The notes beneath the pieces were generated by a model that was not told the DNA's origin, made no database searches, and saw only the letters and a program-made list of their open reading frames with translations. A program made the translations under genes and the position numbers. 42,049 bases of DNA, taken from contig CAYXAA010000038.1 of the NCBI GenBank assembly GCA_964462985.1, positions 1 through 42,049 of the forward strand, given 5' to 3'. Shown piece after piece: positions 8,795 to 18,333 of this stretch. Source of the DNA: CAYXAA01 sp964462985. GTDB lineage: Bacteria > Pseudomonadota > Alphaproteobacteria > Rhizobiales > Stappiaceae. The number at the start of each line of letters is the position of its first letter. Within the stretch, counting starts at the first letter, position 1.

Positions 8795-9205
8795 CTAGTT
8801 ACTTACGGGCTGAAAAACGTACTTGTCCAGATTTTCGAGGTCAATGAACAGTTCGTAGGCGGTCTCCGTTTCATCCGACGGCTGAAAATCGACGAACGCG
8901 ACGACACCGTGCGCATCGGCTTCGCTGCGCAAATCCTCGAGACGTCGCGACGTGGTCCCGACTTCCGCGACTTCCACCGACTGCAAGAGCTGCCCGCCGT
9001 CGCGGACCTGGATGAAAAGACGATCCGACACCGGACCGCGAACGATCACGAAGCGCACCGGCGTATCGGCGGGTCCAGATACGACTCCGATCTGCAGGAT
9101 GTCATCCGGTAGGGCACGGACAAGCTCGGCGACCGGATCGGCGGCCGAGGGGGTCACCAGTCCCAGCAAGATGGTTGATACAAGGGCTGCAAGGCGGAGC
9201 TGCAT
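8795..9205 (-). CDS. small exported protein of unknown function
   Basis: I do not recognise this protein. It has 136 residues when started at ATG 9205, where a Sec signal peptide is clear: a short basic start, a hydrophobic run (LAALVSTILLGLV) and a cleavage site near PSAAD. The mature part of about 115 residues is acidic, predicted rich in beta strands, and has no cysteine. It should be periplasmic. The open frame reaches back to 9475, but that extension is rich in Arg/Pro/Trp and overlaps the neighbouring gene, as expected of a shadow frame. A GGGAGA lies nine bases before the ATG. It sits 62 bp downstream of the sulfotransferase-like gene and 165 bp upstream of the helicase, and may be cotranscribed with the former. 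Confidence 0.7.
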   Translation of the reverse strand: MQLRLAALVSTILLGLVTPSAADPVAELVRALPDDILQIGVVSGPADTPVRFVIVRGPVSDRLFIQVRDGGQLLQSVEVAEVGTTSRRLEDLRSEADAHGVVAFVDFQPSDETETAYELFIDLENLDKYVFQPVSN

Positions 9206-9266
9206 GGAGGCGGTCTCCCGTCGCGGTCCGATTGGCCTCGGGGGCCGGCATGGCGTCAGGCCAGGA

Positions 9267-10019
9267 TCAACGTGATGCGGCGGCCATCGTTGGCACCAGC
9301 CCCGGATCACGGCCCGACGGGGGCAGCCGATCGGGGTAGAAATTGCGGAAGTCGTGACGATAGCGGCGCCGGACCAGTTCAAACACCCAAGGATCAAGGG
9401 TGTTGGACGTTCGAAGGTCCCGCTCGCGATAGGGCGCGACACGCGCGGGTAGGTCGCCGATGTCGACGGTGCCACGATCAGACAGGAGCTGACGCAGGCT
9501 GAACCAATCGCTTTCGAGGCGCTCGAACCGCACGAAGAACTGTGGGATGAACCTTCCCTTGTAGGCGAGGATCGCCGTCTGGCTTCGATACTGGTTCTCA
9601 GCGGTCAGGTCACCGATCTCGCAGATGCGGATCGTGAAATCGCGGAACGACATGTTCGGCTCAAAGCCACGCATCTTCCAGCTGTCGGGTAAGTCGCTGC
9701 GATCCTCGATCTGACGCCGGTAGCAGGCGGCCAGCCGGGTCAGTGGGTCGCGCAGAACCGTGAAGACGAACAGGTTCGGATGGCGGCGCTGCAGTTGCCG
9801 GGCCGTCAGCAGTTCGGCACCGTCGATCCACGGCACTCCGGACTTTCCGGGCAGGAGATCGGGGCTGGCAACGAGCTTGCCAAGCGTTCGGCGCACGACG
9901 TCGCTTGCAGCGTTGGGCACTCTGGCATAGGCGAAGCCGAGGTCGGGAAACGCCAGAAAATGATGCTCGCGCAGCGGTCTGCGTCGTCTGTCAAAGGCGT
10001 TGTAAAGGGCCTTGAGCAT
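9267..10019 (-). CDS. sulfotransferase-family protein (carbohydrate type)
   Basis: A probable PAPS-dependent sulfotransferase of about 250 residues, related to the Sulfotransfer_2 family that sulfates glycans. The N-terminal AYARVPNAASDVVRRTLG (about residues 29-46) matches the 5'-phosphosulfate loop with its strand and helix, although the usual lysine of PK(T/V)A is replaced (VPNAAS). The 3'-phosphate segment VFTVLRDPLTRLAACYRR (about 84-101) fits the RxPxxRxxSxY pattern only in part, since the serine is replaced by alanine. A third conserved stretch is FFVRFERLESDWF. The ATG at 10019 is preferred; the frame extends to a TTG at 10094 with a very basic N-terminus. No sulfate-activation or polysaccharide gene is adjacent, so the acceptor is unknown. 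Loss of both the loop lysine and the serine raises the chance of altered activity. Confidence 0.65.
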   Translation of the reverse strand: MLKALYNAFDRRRRPLREHHFLAFPDLGFAYARVPNAASDVVRRTLGKLVASPDLLPGKSGVPWIDGAELLTARQLQRRHPNLFVFTVLRDPLTRLAACYRRQIEDRSDLPDSWKMRGFEPNMSFRDFTIRICEIGDLTAENQYRSQTAILAYKGRFIPQFFVRFERLESDWFSLRQLLSDRGTVDIGDLPARVAPYRERDLRTSNTLDPWVFELVRRRYRHDFRNFYPDRLPPSGRDPGLVPTMAAASR

Positions 10020-10149
10020 GGCCTGGCGCACTCGGAAAACTGATCGGAGCCTGAAGACGGATTTCGTTATACGCCGGCGGGACGCCGAACCCAAGGGCTT
10101 CTACTTGCCTATGCGCCTCCCACAAGCGGCTGGTGGGTACGTGCCTGGC

Positions 10150-12222
<2,073 letters not shown>

Positions 12223-13145
12223 AGGCACATGTCCGTATTGGGATCAATCGTCTCGTCCGGGCCGTATAGGGCTTCGGAGCGACGAATCACACCCCATTGT
12301 CTCAGGGTCAGGCGTTTCGGGCAAAACAACGGAGATGCGCCGCCGACCAACAACCGAATGTCAATTCGTCGCCGGTAGCGTCATCGGTGGTCAGCGCCCG
12401 GCCAAAGTCAGAAGAGGACGTTTGGCGGGGGCTGTTCCGTTCACGGATCGGGGGTCCTCACACAAATCTTACGCTGCGGCCCTGAGTTGGCATGGGCCCT
12501 GTTGGTTTTGACGAGCGGATGTTCCCGAATGGTACTTGCAGATATGCGATTTCGTCGCAAAATCTGTTGTCGCCGTGCAACAGTCGCTGCTTACTCGCGG
12601 GTTCTTCGGCAAATGTGAAGGGTTCCGCCGCCATTCGGCCACGTTTCGGCGGCTTCGGTCGAGTATAAGAAGGCAAGTCGAGAGATCCGGCTTATGTCGG
12701 TGTAGCGTTCCGCAATTGCAAGTCCCGCGAGCAGGGCATTAGCAACTTTCGTGTGGTGGCGAATGTGTGGCAATTCGCGGAGCTACAGTGACGGAAAATG
12801 AGAGGTTTTACAGAAAGAGTCGCAATTTCAACGAGCTATCGTTTGGCATTGCGCCGGTTTGAAGTCCTACATTCGCCGTGAAGCGATCGCATATTGCGGT
12901 CCAAGAAATAACGAGGCGGACCGACAACGGAAATGGTCCGCTCGAGATGCAGGGCCCATCGCAGACCGTGGTGGGGATTGTCTCTCTGAATCGGATGCCC
13001 GCCGGACTTGGACGTGACCGGATCGTCCGATTTGCGGAGGGTGGAAAACACAATAGGCCAGGACGCAGCGCTGACCCGGCGACCGGCCATTAAAGACAGG
13101 GAAAGGTGGCATCTCCAGGCTCGCCTGGACGATGTGACAACAACA
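12223..13145. other. long intergenic region between parE and the exoR-like gene
   Basis: About 920 bp without a convincing gene. The open frames here are short, mutually overlapping and of unusual composition. The region is less GC-rich in its middle than the flanking genes. I see several short perfect hairpins: CTGTTG/CAACAG (12564-12583, 8-base loop), GCCGCC/GGCGGC (12627-12653), GCGAAT/ATTCGC (12759-12778, 8-base loop) and TCCAGG/CCTGGA (13114-13129, 4-base loop). The last lies directly before the exoR-like start. The region must hold the divergent promoters of parE and the exoR-like gene. No tRNA-like cloverleaf was found. Confidence 0.6.
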
Positions 13146-13976
13146 ATGCACAGTCTCAGGTCCCATCTGCTTCTTCTCGGCCTGCTTGCCGTATTTGTCG
13201 CAGGCCCTGCCAGTGCACTGGACGGAGAAAAGGTCAAGGAAGGCGGCTCAATCGGACCGGCGGATCTATCGCCGGGCGAAGCCTTGAGGGCCGGCGCGAA
13301 ATTCTATTATTCCGGCGACAAGCAACGCGCCCTCGACTCCCTCCAATTCGCCGCCAAAAACGGTCATCCCATGGCCGCCTGGAAGCTCGGGCGGATGTAT
13401 GCCGCCGGAGACGGCGTGCCGGAAGACGACCTCAAGGCGTTCGAGTACTTTCGCCAGGTGGCGGCGCAGTTCGCTGATGACAGCCCGACGTCGCCGCGTG
13501 CGCCCTTTGTCGCAAGCGCCTTCGTCGCGCTTGGCTCCTATTATCTCACCGGCATCAAAAACACCGCGGTCACGCCGAATGTCGCCCGGGCACGTGAGTT
13601 CTTCACCTACGCGGCATCCTATTTCGGCGATGCCGACGCACAGTACCGGCTTGGCAAGCTCTATCTCGACGAAGAGGATGCCGATCAGCATATGGCGGCA
13701 CGGTGGCTTAATCTCGCCGCCCAGAAAGGGCACGTCGCGGCTCAGGCAGAGCTTGGCAACCTGCTTTTCAACTCCAACTTCAACGGCGACAGCAAGGCGC
13801 GCGGGCTGATGTGGCTGACGATTGCCCGAGATCGTGCGACCGGCGCCGATCTGGACTGGATTGTCGAGGCTCAGGAACGCTGCTTTGGCCTTGCTGATGA
13901 AACCGTGCGCCGAGCTGCGACTCGGATGGCCAAACGCTGGCTGGAAAAATCCTCCGCAGTCGCTTCCGCGCACTAG
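13146..13976 (+). CDS. exoR: periplasmic Sel1-repeat regulator, ExoR-like
   Basis: A 276-residue exported protein built of Sel1-like (TPR-type) repeats and resembling ExoR of Sinorhizobium, the periplasmic negative regulator that restrains the ExoS/ChvI two-component system controlling exopolysaccharide and flagella. A signal peptide spans residues 1-24 (hydrophobic LLLLGLLAVFVAG, cleavage near ASA-LD). Sel1 units are visible at AAKNGHPMAAWKLGRMYAAG, then around ALGSYYLTGI, then FGDADAQYRLGKLYL and then KGHVAAQAELGNLLF. Order and spacing follow ExoR. The frame is open from 13008, but the signal peptide fixes the start at ATG 13146 or GTG 13134; neither has a strong ribosome binding site. exoS and chvI are not in the window. 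Naming as exoR rests on overall resemblance and on conserved context with dgt/argS in rhizobia. Confidence 0.75.
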   Translation: MHSLRSHLLLLGLLAVFVAGPASALDGEKVKEGGSIGPADLSPGEALRAGAKFYYSGDKQRALDSLQFAAKNGHPMAAWKLGRMYAAGDGVPEDDLKAFEYFRQVAAQFADDSPTSPRAPFVASAFVALGSYYLTGIKNTAVTPNVARAREFFTYAASYFGDADAQYRLGKLYLDEEDADQHMAARWLNLAAQKGHVAAQAELGNLLFNSNFNGDSKARGLMWLTIARDRATGADLDWIVEAQERCFGLADETVRRAATRMAKRWLEKSSAVASAH

Positions 13977-14031
13977 AACGCGCGCGCCATCTCGCCCGGT
14001 GCGAGGCCGAAGCCCACAGGGCCGGGAAGCT

Positions 14032-14397
14032 TCATGCCTTGTTGTCCCTGACCGGCTGCGGCGAAGTTGGAGCAGATTCGGGCCTGGTCGTTTCGGTGCC
14101 GTCGATCTCAACGGCCGAGTCGGTCGGCAGCTTGCCGAGCAAGCAGCCTTCCTGAAGCAAGCGCCAGGAAGTGTTGTTCAGAACCATTTCGCACCGAGCC
14201 AGACGCGGCCCGTTCGGCCCCTTGAGGCAGGCCGTGGCACCAAGTTCGAAGTTCTGCCCGCCGAACCGGCAGGTGCAATCGATCGCACGTGCCGGCGCGG
14301 CGAAGGGTCCGAGCAAAAACGCCGCTAGGATGGTTCCCACCGCAATTGCGCCCGCAACGCCGATCGGCTCGGGGCGGAGCTTTCGGACCGGTGTCAT
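14032..14397 (-). CDS. small exported cysteine-containing protein
   Basis: Unrecognised 121-residue protein with a long signal peptide (residues 1-38; hydrophobic core from VAGAIAVGTILAAFLLG, cleavage near ARA-IDC). The mature part begins IDCTCRFGGQNFELG and contains five cysteines (two in CTC, then in ATAC, ARCE and EGC), a pattern suggesting one or two disulfide bonds in the periplasm. The C-terminal 25 residues are rich in Thr/Pro/Ser and probably disordered. The ATG at 14397 has AGGA directly next to it, which is closer than usual. It is on the opposite strand to the exoR-like gene, converging with it 55 bp away, and lies downstream of the DSD1-family enzyme on the same strand but too far ahead to share its leader. 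No function is proposed. Confidence 0.65.
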   Translation of the reverse strand: MTPVRKLRPEPIGVAGAIAVGTILAAFLLGPFAAPARAIDCTCRFGGQNFELGATACLKGPNGPRLARCEMVLNNTSWRLLQEGCLLGKLPTDSAVEIDGTETTRPESAPTSPQPVRDNKA

Positions 14398-14427
14398 TCC
14401 TGAAGTCTAGCACCGATCGTCGGCCCG

Positions 14428-15579
14428 CTACAGCGTGCTTTCGAGCGGCGCCCAGCCATTGATCCGGGTCCATAGCACGGGCTCGGGCGTGTCGCCGATG
14501 ACGTGATAGACGTCATAGGCTGCCGCCGTCATGCAGGCGTGGTTGGGAAGGATCCTGACCCGGCTTCCGACAGGGTAACGCCCGAAATCGAGCGCGGAGC
14601 CGTCACGGGTCGTGACATAGCCGTGCTCCTGACTGACGCCAGCCACATAGAGGGTCTCATCGAGCGTCCCGTCTTCGCTCATCACCAACCCGTACCCGCA
14701 GTCATTATCCTGCGATGCGCAGGAGCGGTCCTTGGACAATGCAAGTCCGCCGGCATCGAGGATCAGCCGGTTGAGATGGCGGGCGTGGCTGACGACGGTC
14801 GCCAGCACGGTGAGCGCGATATCGTCGAGGTCGCAGACGCCAAGATTGGCCTGAAACACGTCCTGAAACATGTAGACGCCGGCCCGCACCTCACTGATGC
14901 CGTCGTAAGATCGGCCATGGCGCGCCGTCGGCGACGAACCGACGCTGACGATTGGGCAGGGCAGGCCGGCTTCGCGCAGCGCCGCGGCGGCGGCGGTGGT
15001 GATAGAGCGCTCCTGCTCGGCCATCGCCTCAATATCGGCGCGTGACTTCGACGCGTAGCTTTCGCCGCCATGGGCCATCACCCCGGACAGCGTCAGACCG
15101 TCCGCTGCAACGATCGTCCGGGCAATGTCTGTCAGTCGTGCCTCGTCCGGCCTGAGGCCCGTACGATGCCGGTCGACGTCGATCTCGAGAAACACCCGGA
15201 GCGGCGGGCCGTCGAGGGACAGGTCGGCGAGCGCAGCGGCGGCGTCCATCGTATCGAGGCAAACGGCGACATCGGCCCCGCGCCGGTTCAAAGCCATCAC
15301 CCGTGCGACCTTTGCCGGCACGATTGAGACAGCATAGAGAATGTCCGTCAGCCCGTTCGAGGCGAAATATTCCGCCTCGCGCAGGGTCGATACCGTCCAC
15401 CGATCGGCCCCTTCGGCAGCACAATGACGAGCGACATCGATCGACTTCGCCGTCTTAAGATGTGGCCGAAGCGGTACGCCGAGCGCCTGGAACCGGGCGG
15501 ACATGGCGCGAATGTTGGCGATGAGCCGTGCGTGGTCGAGCACGGCGCAGGGCGTTTCCAGTGCCGAGAGATCGGTCAT
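14428..15579 (-). CDS. D-threonine aldolase / D-serine dehydratase-like PLP enzyme (DSD1 family)
   Basis: A fold-type III (alanine-racemase-like) PLP enzyme of 383 residues. The PLP lysine lies in RPHLKTAKS (Lys42). The C-terminal NHACMTAAAYDVYHVIG carries the His-x-Cys metal site (about His347/Cys349) that marks D-threonine aldolase and eukaryotic-type D-serine dehydratase and is absent from true alanine racemases. The likely reaction is cleavage of D-threonine-type beta-hydroxy amino acids to glycine and an aldehyde, or dehydration of D-serine; the sequence alone does not decide. ATG 15579 starts the conserved LETPCAVLD region; the frame extends to 15669 inside xthA. It follows xthA by 28 bp, so the two are probably cotranscribed. 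Confidence 0.82.
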   Translation of the reverse strand: MTDLSALETPCAVLDHARLIANIRAMSARFQALGVPLRPHLKTAKSIDVARHCAAEGADRWTVSTLREAEYFASNGLTDILYAVSIVPAKVARVMALNRRGADVAVCLDTMDAAAALADLSLDGPPLRVFLEIDVDRHRTGLRPDEARLTDIARTIVAADGLTLSGVMAHGGESYASKSRADIEAMAEQERSITTAAAAALREAGLPCPIVSVGSSPTARHGRSYDGISEVRAGVYMFQDVFQANLGVCDLDDIALTVLATVVSHARHLNRLILDAGGLALSKDRSCASQDNDCGYGLVMSEDGTLDETLYVAGVSQEHGYVTTRDGSALDFGRYPVGSRVRILPNHACMTAAAYDVYHVIGDTPEPVLWTRINGWAPLESTL

Positions 15580-15607
15580 TATGGCTTGGCGACTCCAGGG
15601 TGAAGGA

Positions 15608-16381
15608 TCATGCCGCCAGGTCCACCCATACCGGAACGTGGTCGGACGGCTTCTCCCAACTGCGGACATGCGAATCGATGCCGCAGCCGATCAGGCGGTC
15701 GGTTGCCTGGGGCGACAGCAGGATGTGGTCGATGCGGATGCCGTTGTTCTTCTGCCAGGCGCCGGCCTGATAGTCCCAGAAGGTGTAGATGTCCGGCGCC
15801 TCGGTCGTGGCCCGCACGGCCTCGGTGAAGCCGAGGTTGAGCAGCGCTCGGAAGGCACGGCGGCTTTCCGGCTGGAAAAGGGCATCATTCACCCAGGCTT
15901 CAGGCGTCTTGGCGTCAATCGGATCGGGAATGACATTGTAGTCGCCGAGCAGCAGGAACGGCTCCTCGAACGCCAGCCGGGACGTGGCGTGCTGGTGCAG
16001 TTGCTCCATCCAGCGCAGCTTGTAAGCAAATTTCTCCGATCTGATCGGATTGCCGTTCGGCAGATAGAGGCAGCCGATGCGCACGGCGGTTCCCTCCGCC
16101 GACACCACCGCTTCGATATAGCGCGATTGCTCGTCACCTGGCAGGTTGCGGAACACCTCGTCCAACGGCCGTTTCGACAGGATGGCAACGCCGTTGAAGC
16201 CCTTCTGGCCGAAGGTCGCGACATTGTAGCCGAGCGATTCGAACGGATCGCGGGGAAAGGCCTCGTCGACGGACTTGATTTCCTGGAGGCAGGCGATGTC
16301 TGGATTGGCCTCCGCGAGCCAGGCCAGGACGGTATCGATCCTGGCTTTGACGCCGTTGATGTTCCAGGTCGCGATCTTCAA
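15608..16381 (-). CDS. xthA: exodeoxyribonuclease III (AP endonuclease)
   Basis: A 257-residue member of the ExoIII/APE1 family that incises abasic sites and removes blocked 3' ends in base excision repair. Motifs: WNINGVKAR (6-14), the metal ligand Glu34 in CLQEIKS, GDYNVIPDPID (catalytic Asp/Asn), and the C-terminal SDHVPVW with catalytic Asp/His (about 246-252). The start is TTG at 16381, because the conserved family N-terminus KIATWNING begins there; GGGAG lies seven bases upstream. A weak start codon suggests modest expression. It is 50 bp downstream of the ErpA-type gene and 28 bp upstream of the DSD1-family gene, all on the minus strand. Confidence 0.95.
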   Translation of the reverse strand: MKIATWNINGVKARIDTVLAWLAEANPDIACLQEIKSVDEAFPRDPFESLGYNVATFGQKGFNGVAILSKRPLDEVFRNLPGDEQSRYIEAVVSAEGTAVRIGCLYLPNGNPIRSEKFAYKLRWMEQLHQHATSRLAFEEPFLLLGDYNVIPDPIDAKTPEAWVNDALFQPESRRAFRALLNLGFTEAVRATTEAPDIYTFWDYQAGAWQKNNGIRIDHILLSPQATDRLIGCGIDSHVRSWEKPSDHVPVWVDLAA

Positions 16382-16431
16382 GGCAGGCTCCCGGCCGCGG
16401 ATGAGGGAGGCACGGGTCGACCCGTGCCCGG

Positions 16432-16773
16432 TCAGATCGAGAAGCTCGTGCCGCAGCCGCAGCCGGCCGTTGCGTTCGGATTCTTGATCTGGAACGACTG
16501 TCCTATCAGGTCGTCGACGAAATCGATCTCGGATCCGGCGATATACTGCAGGGAGATCGGATCGATCAGGACGGTGGCGTCATCGCGCTTCAGCACGAGG
16601 TCGTCATCCTCCTTTTCGCGGACGAGGTCGTATTTGTACTGGAAACCGGAGCAGCCACCGCCCTCGACGCTGACGCGCAGGACGGTGCCTGCCGGCTCCT
16701 GCGCCAGGATCTTGCCGATGCGCCGTGCGGCGCGCTCGGTCAGGGTGACGGATTCGATGGTCAGATCGGTCAT
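16432..16773 (-). CDS. erpA: A-type Fe-S insertion protein (ErpA/IscA type)
   Basis: A 113-residue HesB/IscA-family carrier that inserts Fe-S clusters into target enzymes. Ligand cysteines are Cys41 in EGGGCSGFQYKY and Cys105/Cys107 in AGCGCGTSFSI. The acidic VREKEDDDLV segment and the exact C-terminal ending CGTSFSI are typical of ErpA. It is the second A-type carrier in the window besides the sufA product; the two differ in length and in the sequence around the cysteines, so they are not a recent duplication. It is divergent from dgt, with about 140 bp between their starts, and heads the minus-strand group erpA-xthA-DSD1. Confidence 0.9.
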   Translation of the reverse strand: MTDLTIESVTLTERAARRIGKILAQEPAGTVLRVSVEGGGCSGFQYKYDLVREKEDDDLVLKRDDATVLIDPISLQYIAGSEIDFVDDLIGQSFQIKNPNATAGCGCGTSFSI

Positions 16774-16914
16774 CTGTACCGGGCCTTGCTGTCAGTGGAC
16801 CGCCGCGCAATCGCGACAGAATTGTCGGGTGCGCACTGTCCAACACGTTAACAGATAGGTATGAAGCAAGTCATTGGCCGTCAACCGCATTGCTGCTGAT
16901 CCAGGGAGCATCGA

Positions 16915-18132
16915 ATGACCGCACCGCTCGGTTACGGAGCCCAGCCGCGGGCCCCTTATGCGGTCGATCCCGCGGCCAGCCGCGGCCGGCTGGTGGCTGA
17001 ACCCGAAAGCCCGACCCGCACGCCGTTTCAACGCGACCGCGACCGCATCATCCATTCGACCGCCTTCCGGCGGCTGAAACACAAGACCCAGGTGTTCGTC
17101 TATCACGAGGGCGATCACTTCCGGACTCGCCTTACCCATACGATCGAGGTTGCCCAGATCGCGCGCTCGCTCGCCCGGGCGCTGCGGCTCGACGAGGATC
17201 TCGCCGAGTGCCTGGCTCTCGCCCACGACCTCGGCCACACACCTTTCGGCCATGAGGGGGAGGACGTCATGGAAGACTGCATGGCGCCTTATGGCGGCTT
17301 TGATCACAATGCCCAGTCGCTTCGGATCGTGACGAAGCTCGAGCGGCGCTATGCAGAGTTCGACGGTCTCAACCTGACCTGGGAGACCCTGGAGGGGCTC
17401 GTCAAGCACAACGGGCCGCTCGTCAGCCGCAACGGCGAGCCGTTGGGCAAGTTTGCCGGCCGGGAGTTGCCGTTTGCGGTGCGCAGCTACGCAGACAGCC
17501 AGGACCTCATGCTGTGGTCGTGGCCGAGCGCCGAGGCTCAGGCCGCTGCGATCGCCGACGACATCGCCTACGACGCGCACGATCTCGACGACGGCCTGCG
17601 GGCGGGCCTGTTCGAAATAGAGGCGATGCGCGACGTACCGTTCCTGGCCGATATCCTTCGCGAGGTTGACGGTCGCTACCCCGGCCTAGAGTCCAGCCGG
17701 CGGATTCACGAGATCGTCCGCCGGTGTATCACCCGGATGGTTGAGGATGTGATTGCCGAGGCGATCAGGCGGATTGCTGCGCTCGATCCGCAGTCCGTGA
17801 CCGACATCCGCGGCGCGAGCCATGCCGTGGTCGGGTTCTCCGCCGGCATGGCCGAGGCGGAGAAGGCGGTAAAGACGTTCTTGTTCGGCCACGTCTACCG
17901 TCACCATAGCGTGCTTGCCGTCCGCCGGGAGGTGGCGAGGATCGTGCGTGACCTCTTTTCTCTCTATATGGACGATCCTTCCCGGCTGCCGGACGAGTGG
18001 TGCCGCGATCTTGACGAAGGCGATCCGGCGCGCTGTGCCCGTCGGGTTTGTGATTATATTGCCGGCATGACCGATCGCTATGCCGTCGACGAGCATAGCC
18101 AGTGGTTTGACGACACACCGGAATTGCGATAG
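16915..18132 (+). CDS. dgt: deoxyguanosinetriphosphate triphosphohydrolase-like protein (dGTPase)
   Basis: An HD-domain dNTP triphosphohydrolase of 405 residues that converts dNTPs to deoxynucleosides and triphosphate, limiting the dNTP pool. Metal-binding HD-motif residues are seen in FRTRLTHTIEVAQIAR (His75) and ALAHDLGHTPFGHEGED (His104-Asp105). The N-terminal FQRDRDRIIHSTAFRRLK and the central VKHNGPL are typical of the bacterial type 2 family. AGGGA at 16903-16907 precedes ATG 16915 by seven bases. The adjacent argS follows after about 200 bp containing a promoter-like pair. This dgt-argS neighbourhood is common in Hyphomicrobiales. Confidence 0.94.
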   Translation: MTAPLGYGAQPRAPYAVDPAASRGRLVAEPESPTRTPFQRDRDRIIHSTAFRRLKHKTQVFVYHEGDHFRTRLTHTIEVAQIARSLARALRLDEDLAECLALAHDLGHTPFGHEGEDVMEDCMAPYGGFDHNAQSLRIVTKLERRYAEFDGLNLTWETLEGLVKHNGPLVSRNGEPLGKFAGRELPFAVRSYADSQDLMLWSWPSAEAQAAAIADDIAYDAHDLDDGLRAGLFEIEAMRDVPFLADILREVDGRYPGLESSRRIHEIVRRCITRMVEDVIAEAIRRIAALDPQSVTDIRGASHAVVGFSAGMAEAEKAVKTFLFGHVYRHHSVLAVRREVARIVRDLFSLYMDDPSRLPDEWCRDLDEGDPARCARRVCDYIAGMTDRYAVDEHSQWFDDTPELR

Positions 18133-18225
18133 GCGGACCGCTGACGGGCGGGCAGGGCGAGGCCATGGCATGCAGTTCGCCTTGCCGTTTCCTCCTTTGA
18201 GAGTATTCGGCTAAAAATGGAAATA

Positions 18226-18253
18226 TTGTTAGGGAGTTATTGCATCTTATTAA
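18226..18253 (+). promoter_or_regulatory. putative promoter upstream of argS
   Basis: TTGTTA (18226-18231) and TATTAA (18248-18253) are separated by 16 bp within the most AT-rich stretch between dgt and argS. The leader to the ATG at 18334 would be about 75 bases and includes a short GCCTG/CAGGC hairpin just before the start. Confidence 0.4.
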
Positions 18254-18333
18254 AGCATTACTTCGATTTCTGTGATGCCGCGTTTCAAAGTGAAGCCTGT
18301 AGAAGCAGGCGCGTTTCGACCAGCGAGTGACCC

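Noticed and set aside
12541..12780. tRNA gene in the long gap before exoR
   Set aside because: No T-loop GTTCGANTC-type sequence and no consistent cloverleaf; only isolated short hairpins.
12836..13237. Minus-strand open frame of 133 codons before the exoR-like gene
   Set aside because: Overlaps the signal-peptide region of the exoR-like gene, is Arg/Ser-rich, and shows no family features.
15503..16858. 451-codon plus-strand open frame opposite xthA and erpA
   Set aside because: Spans two clear minus-strand genes and has no recognisable domain.
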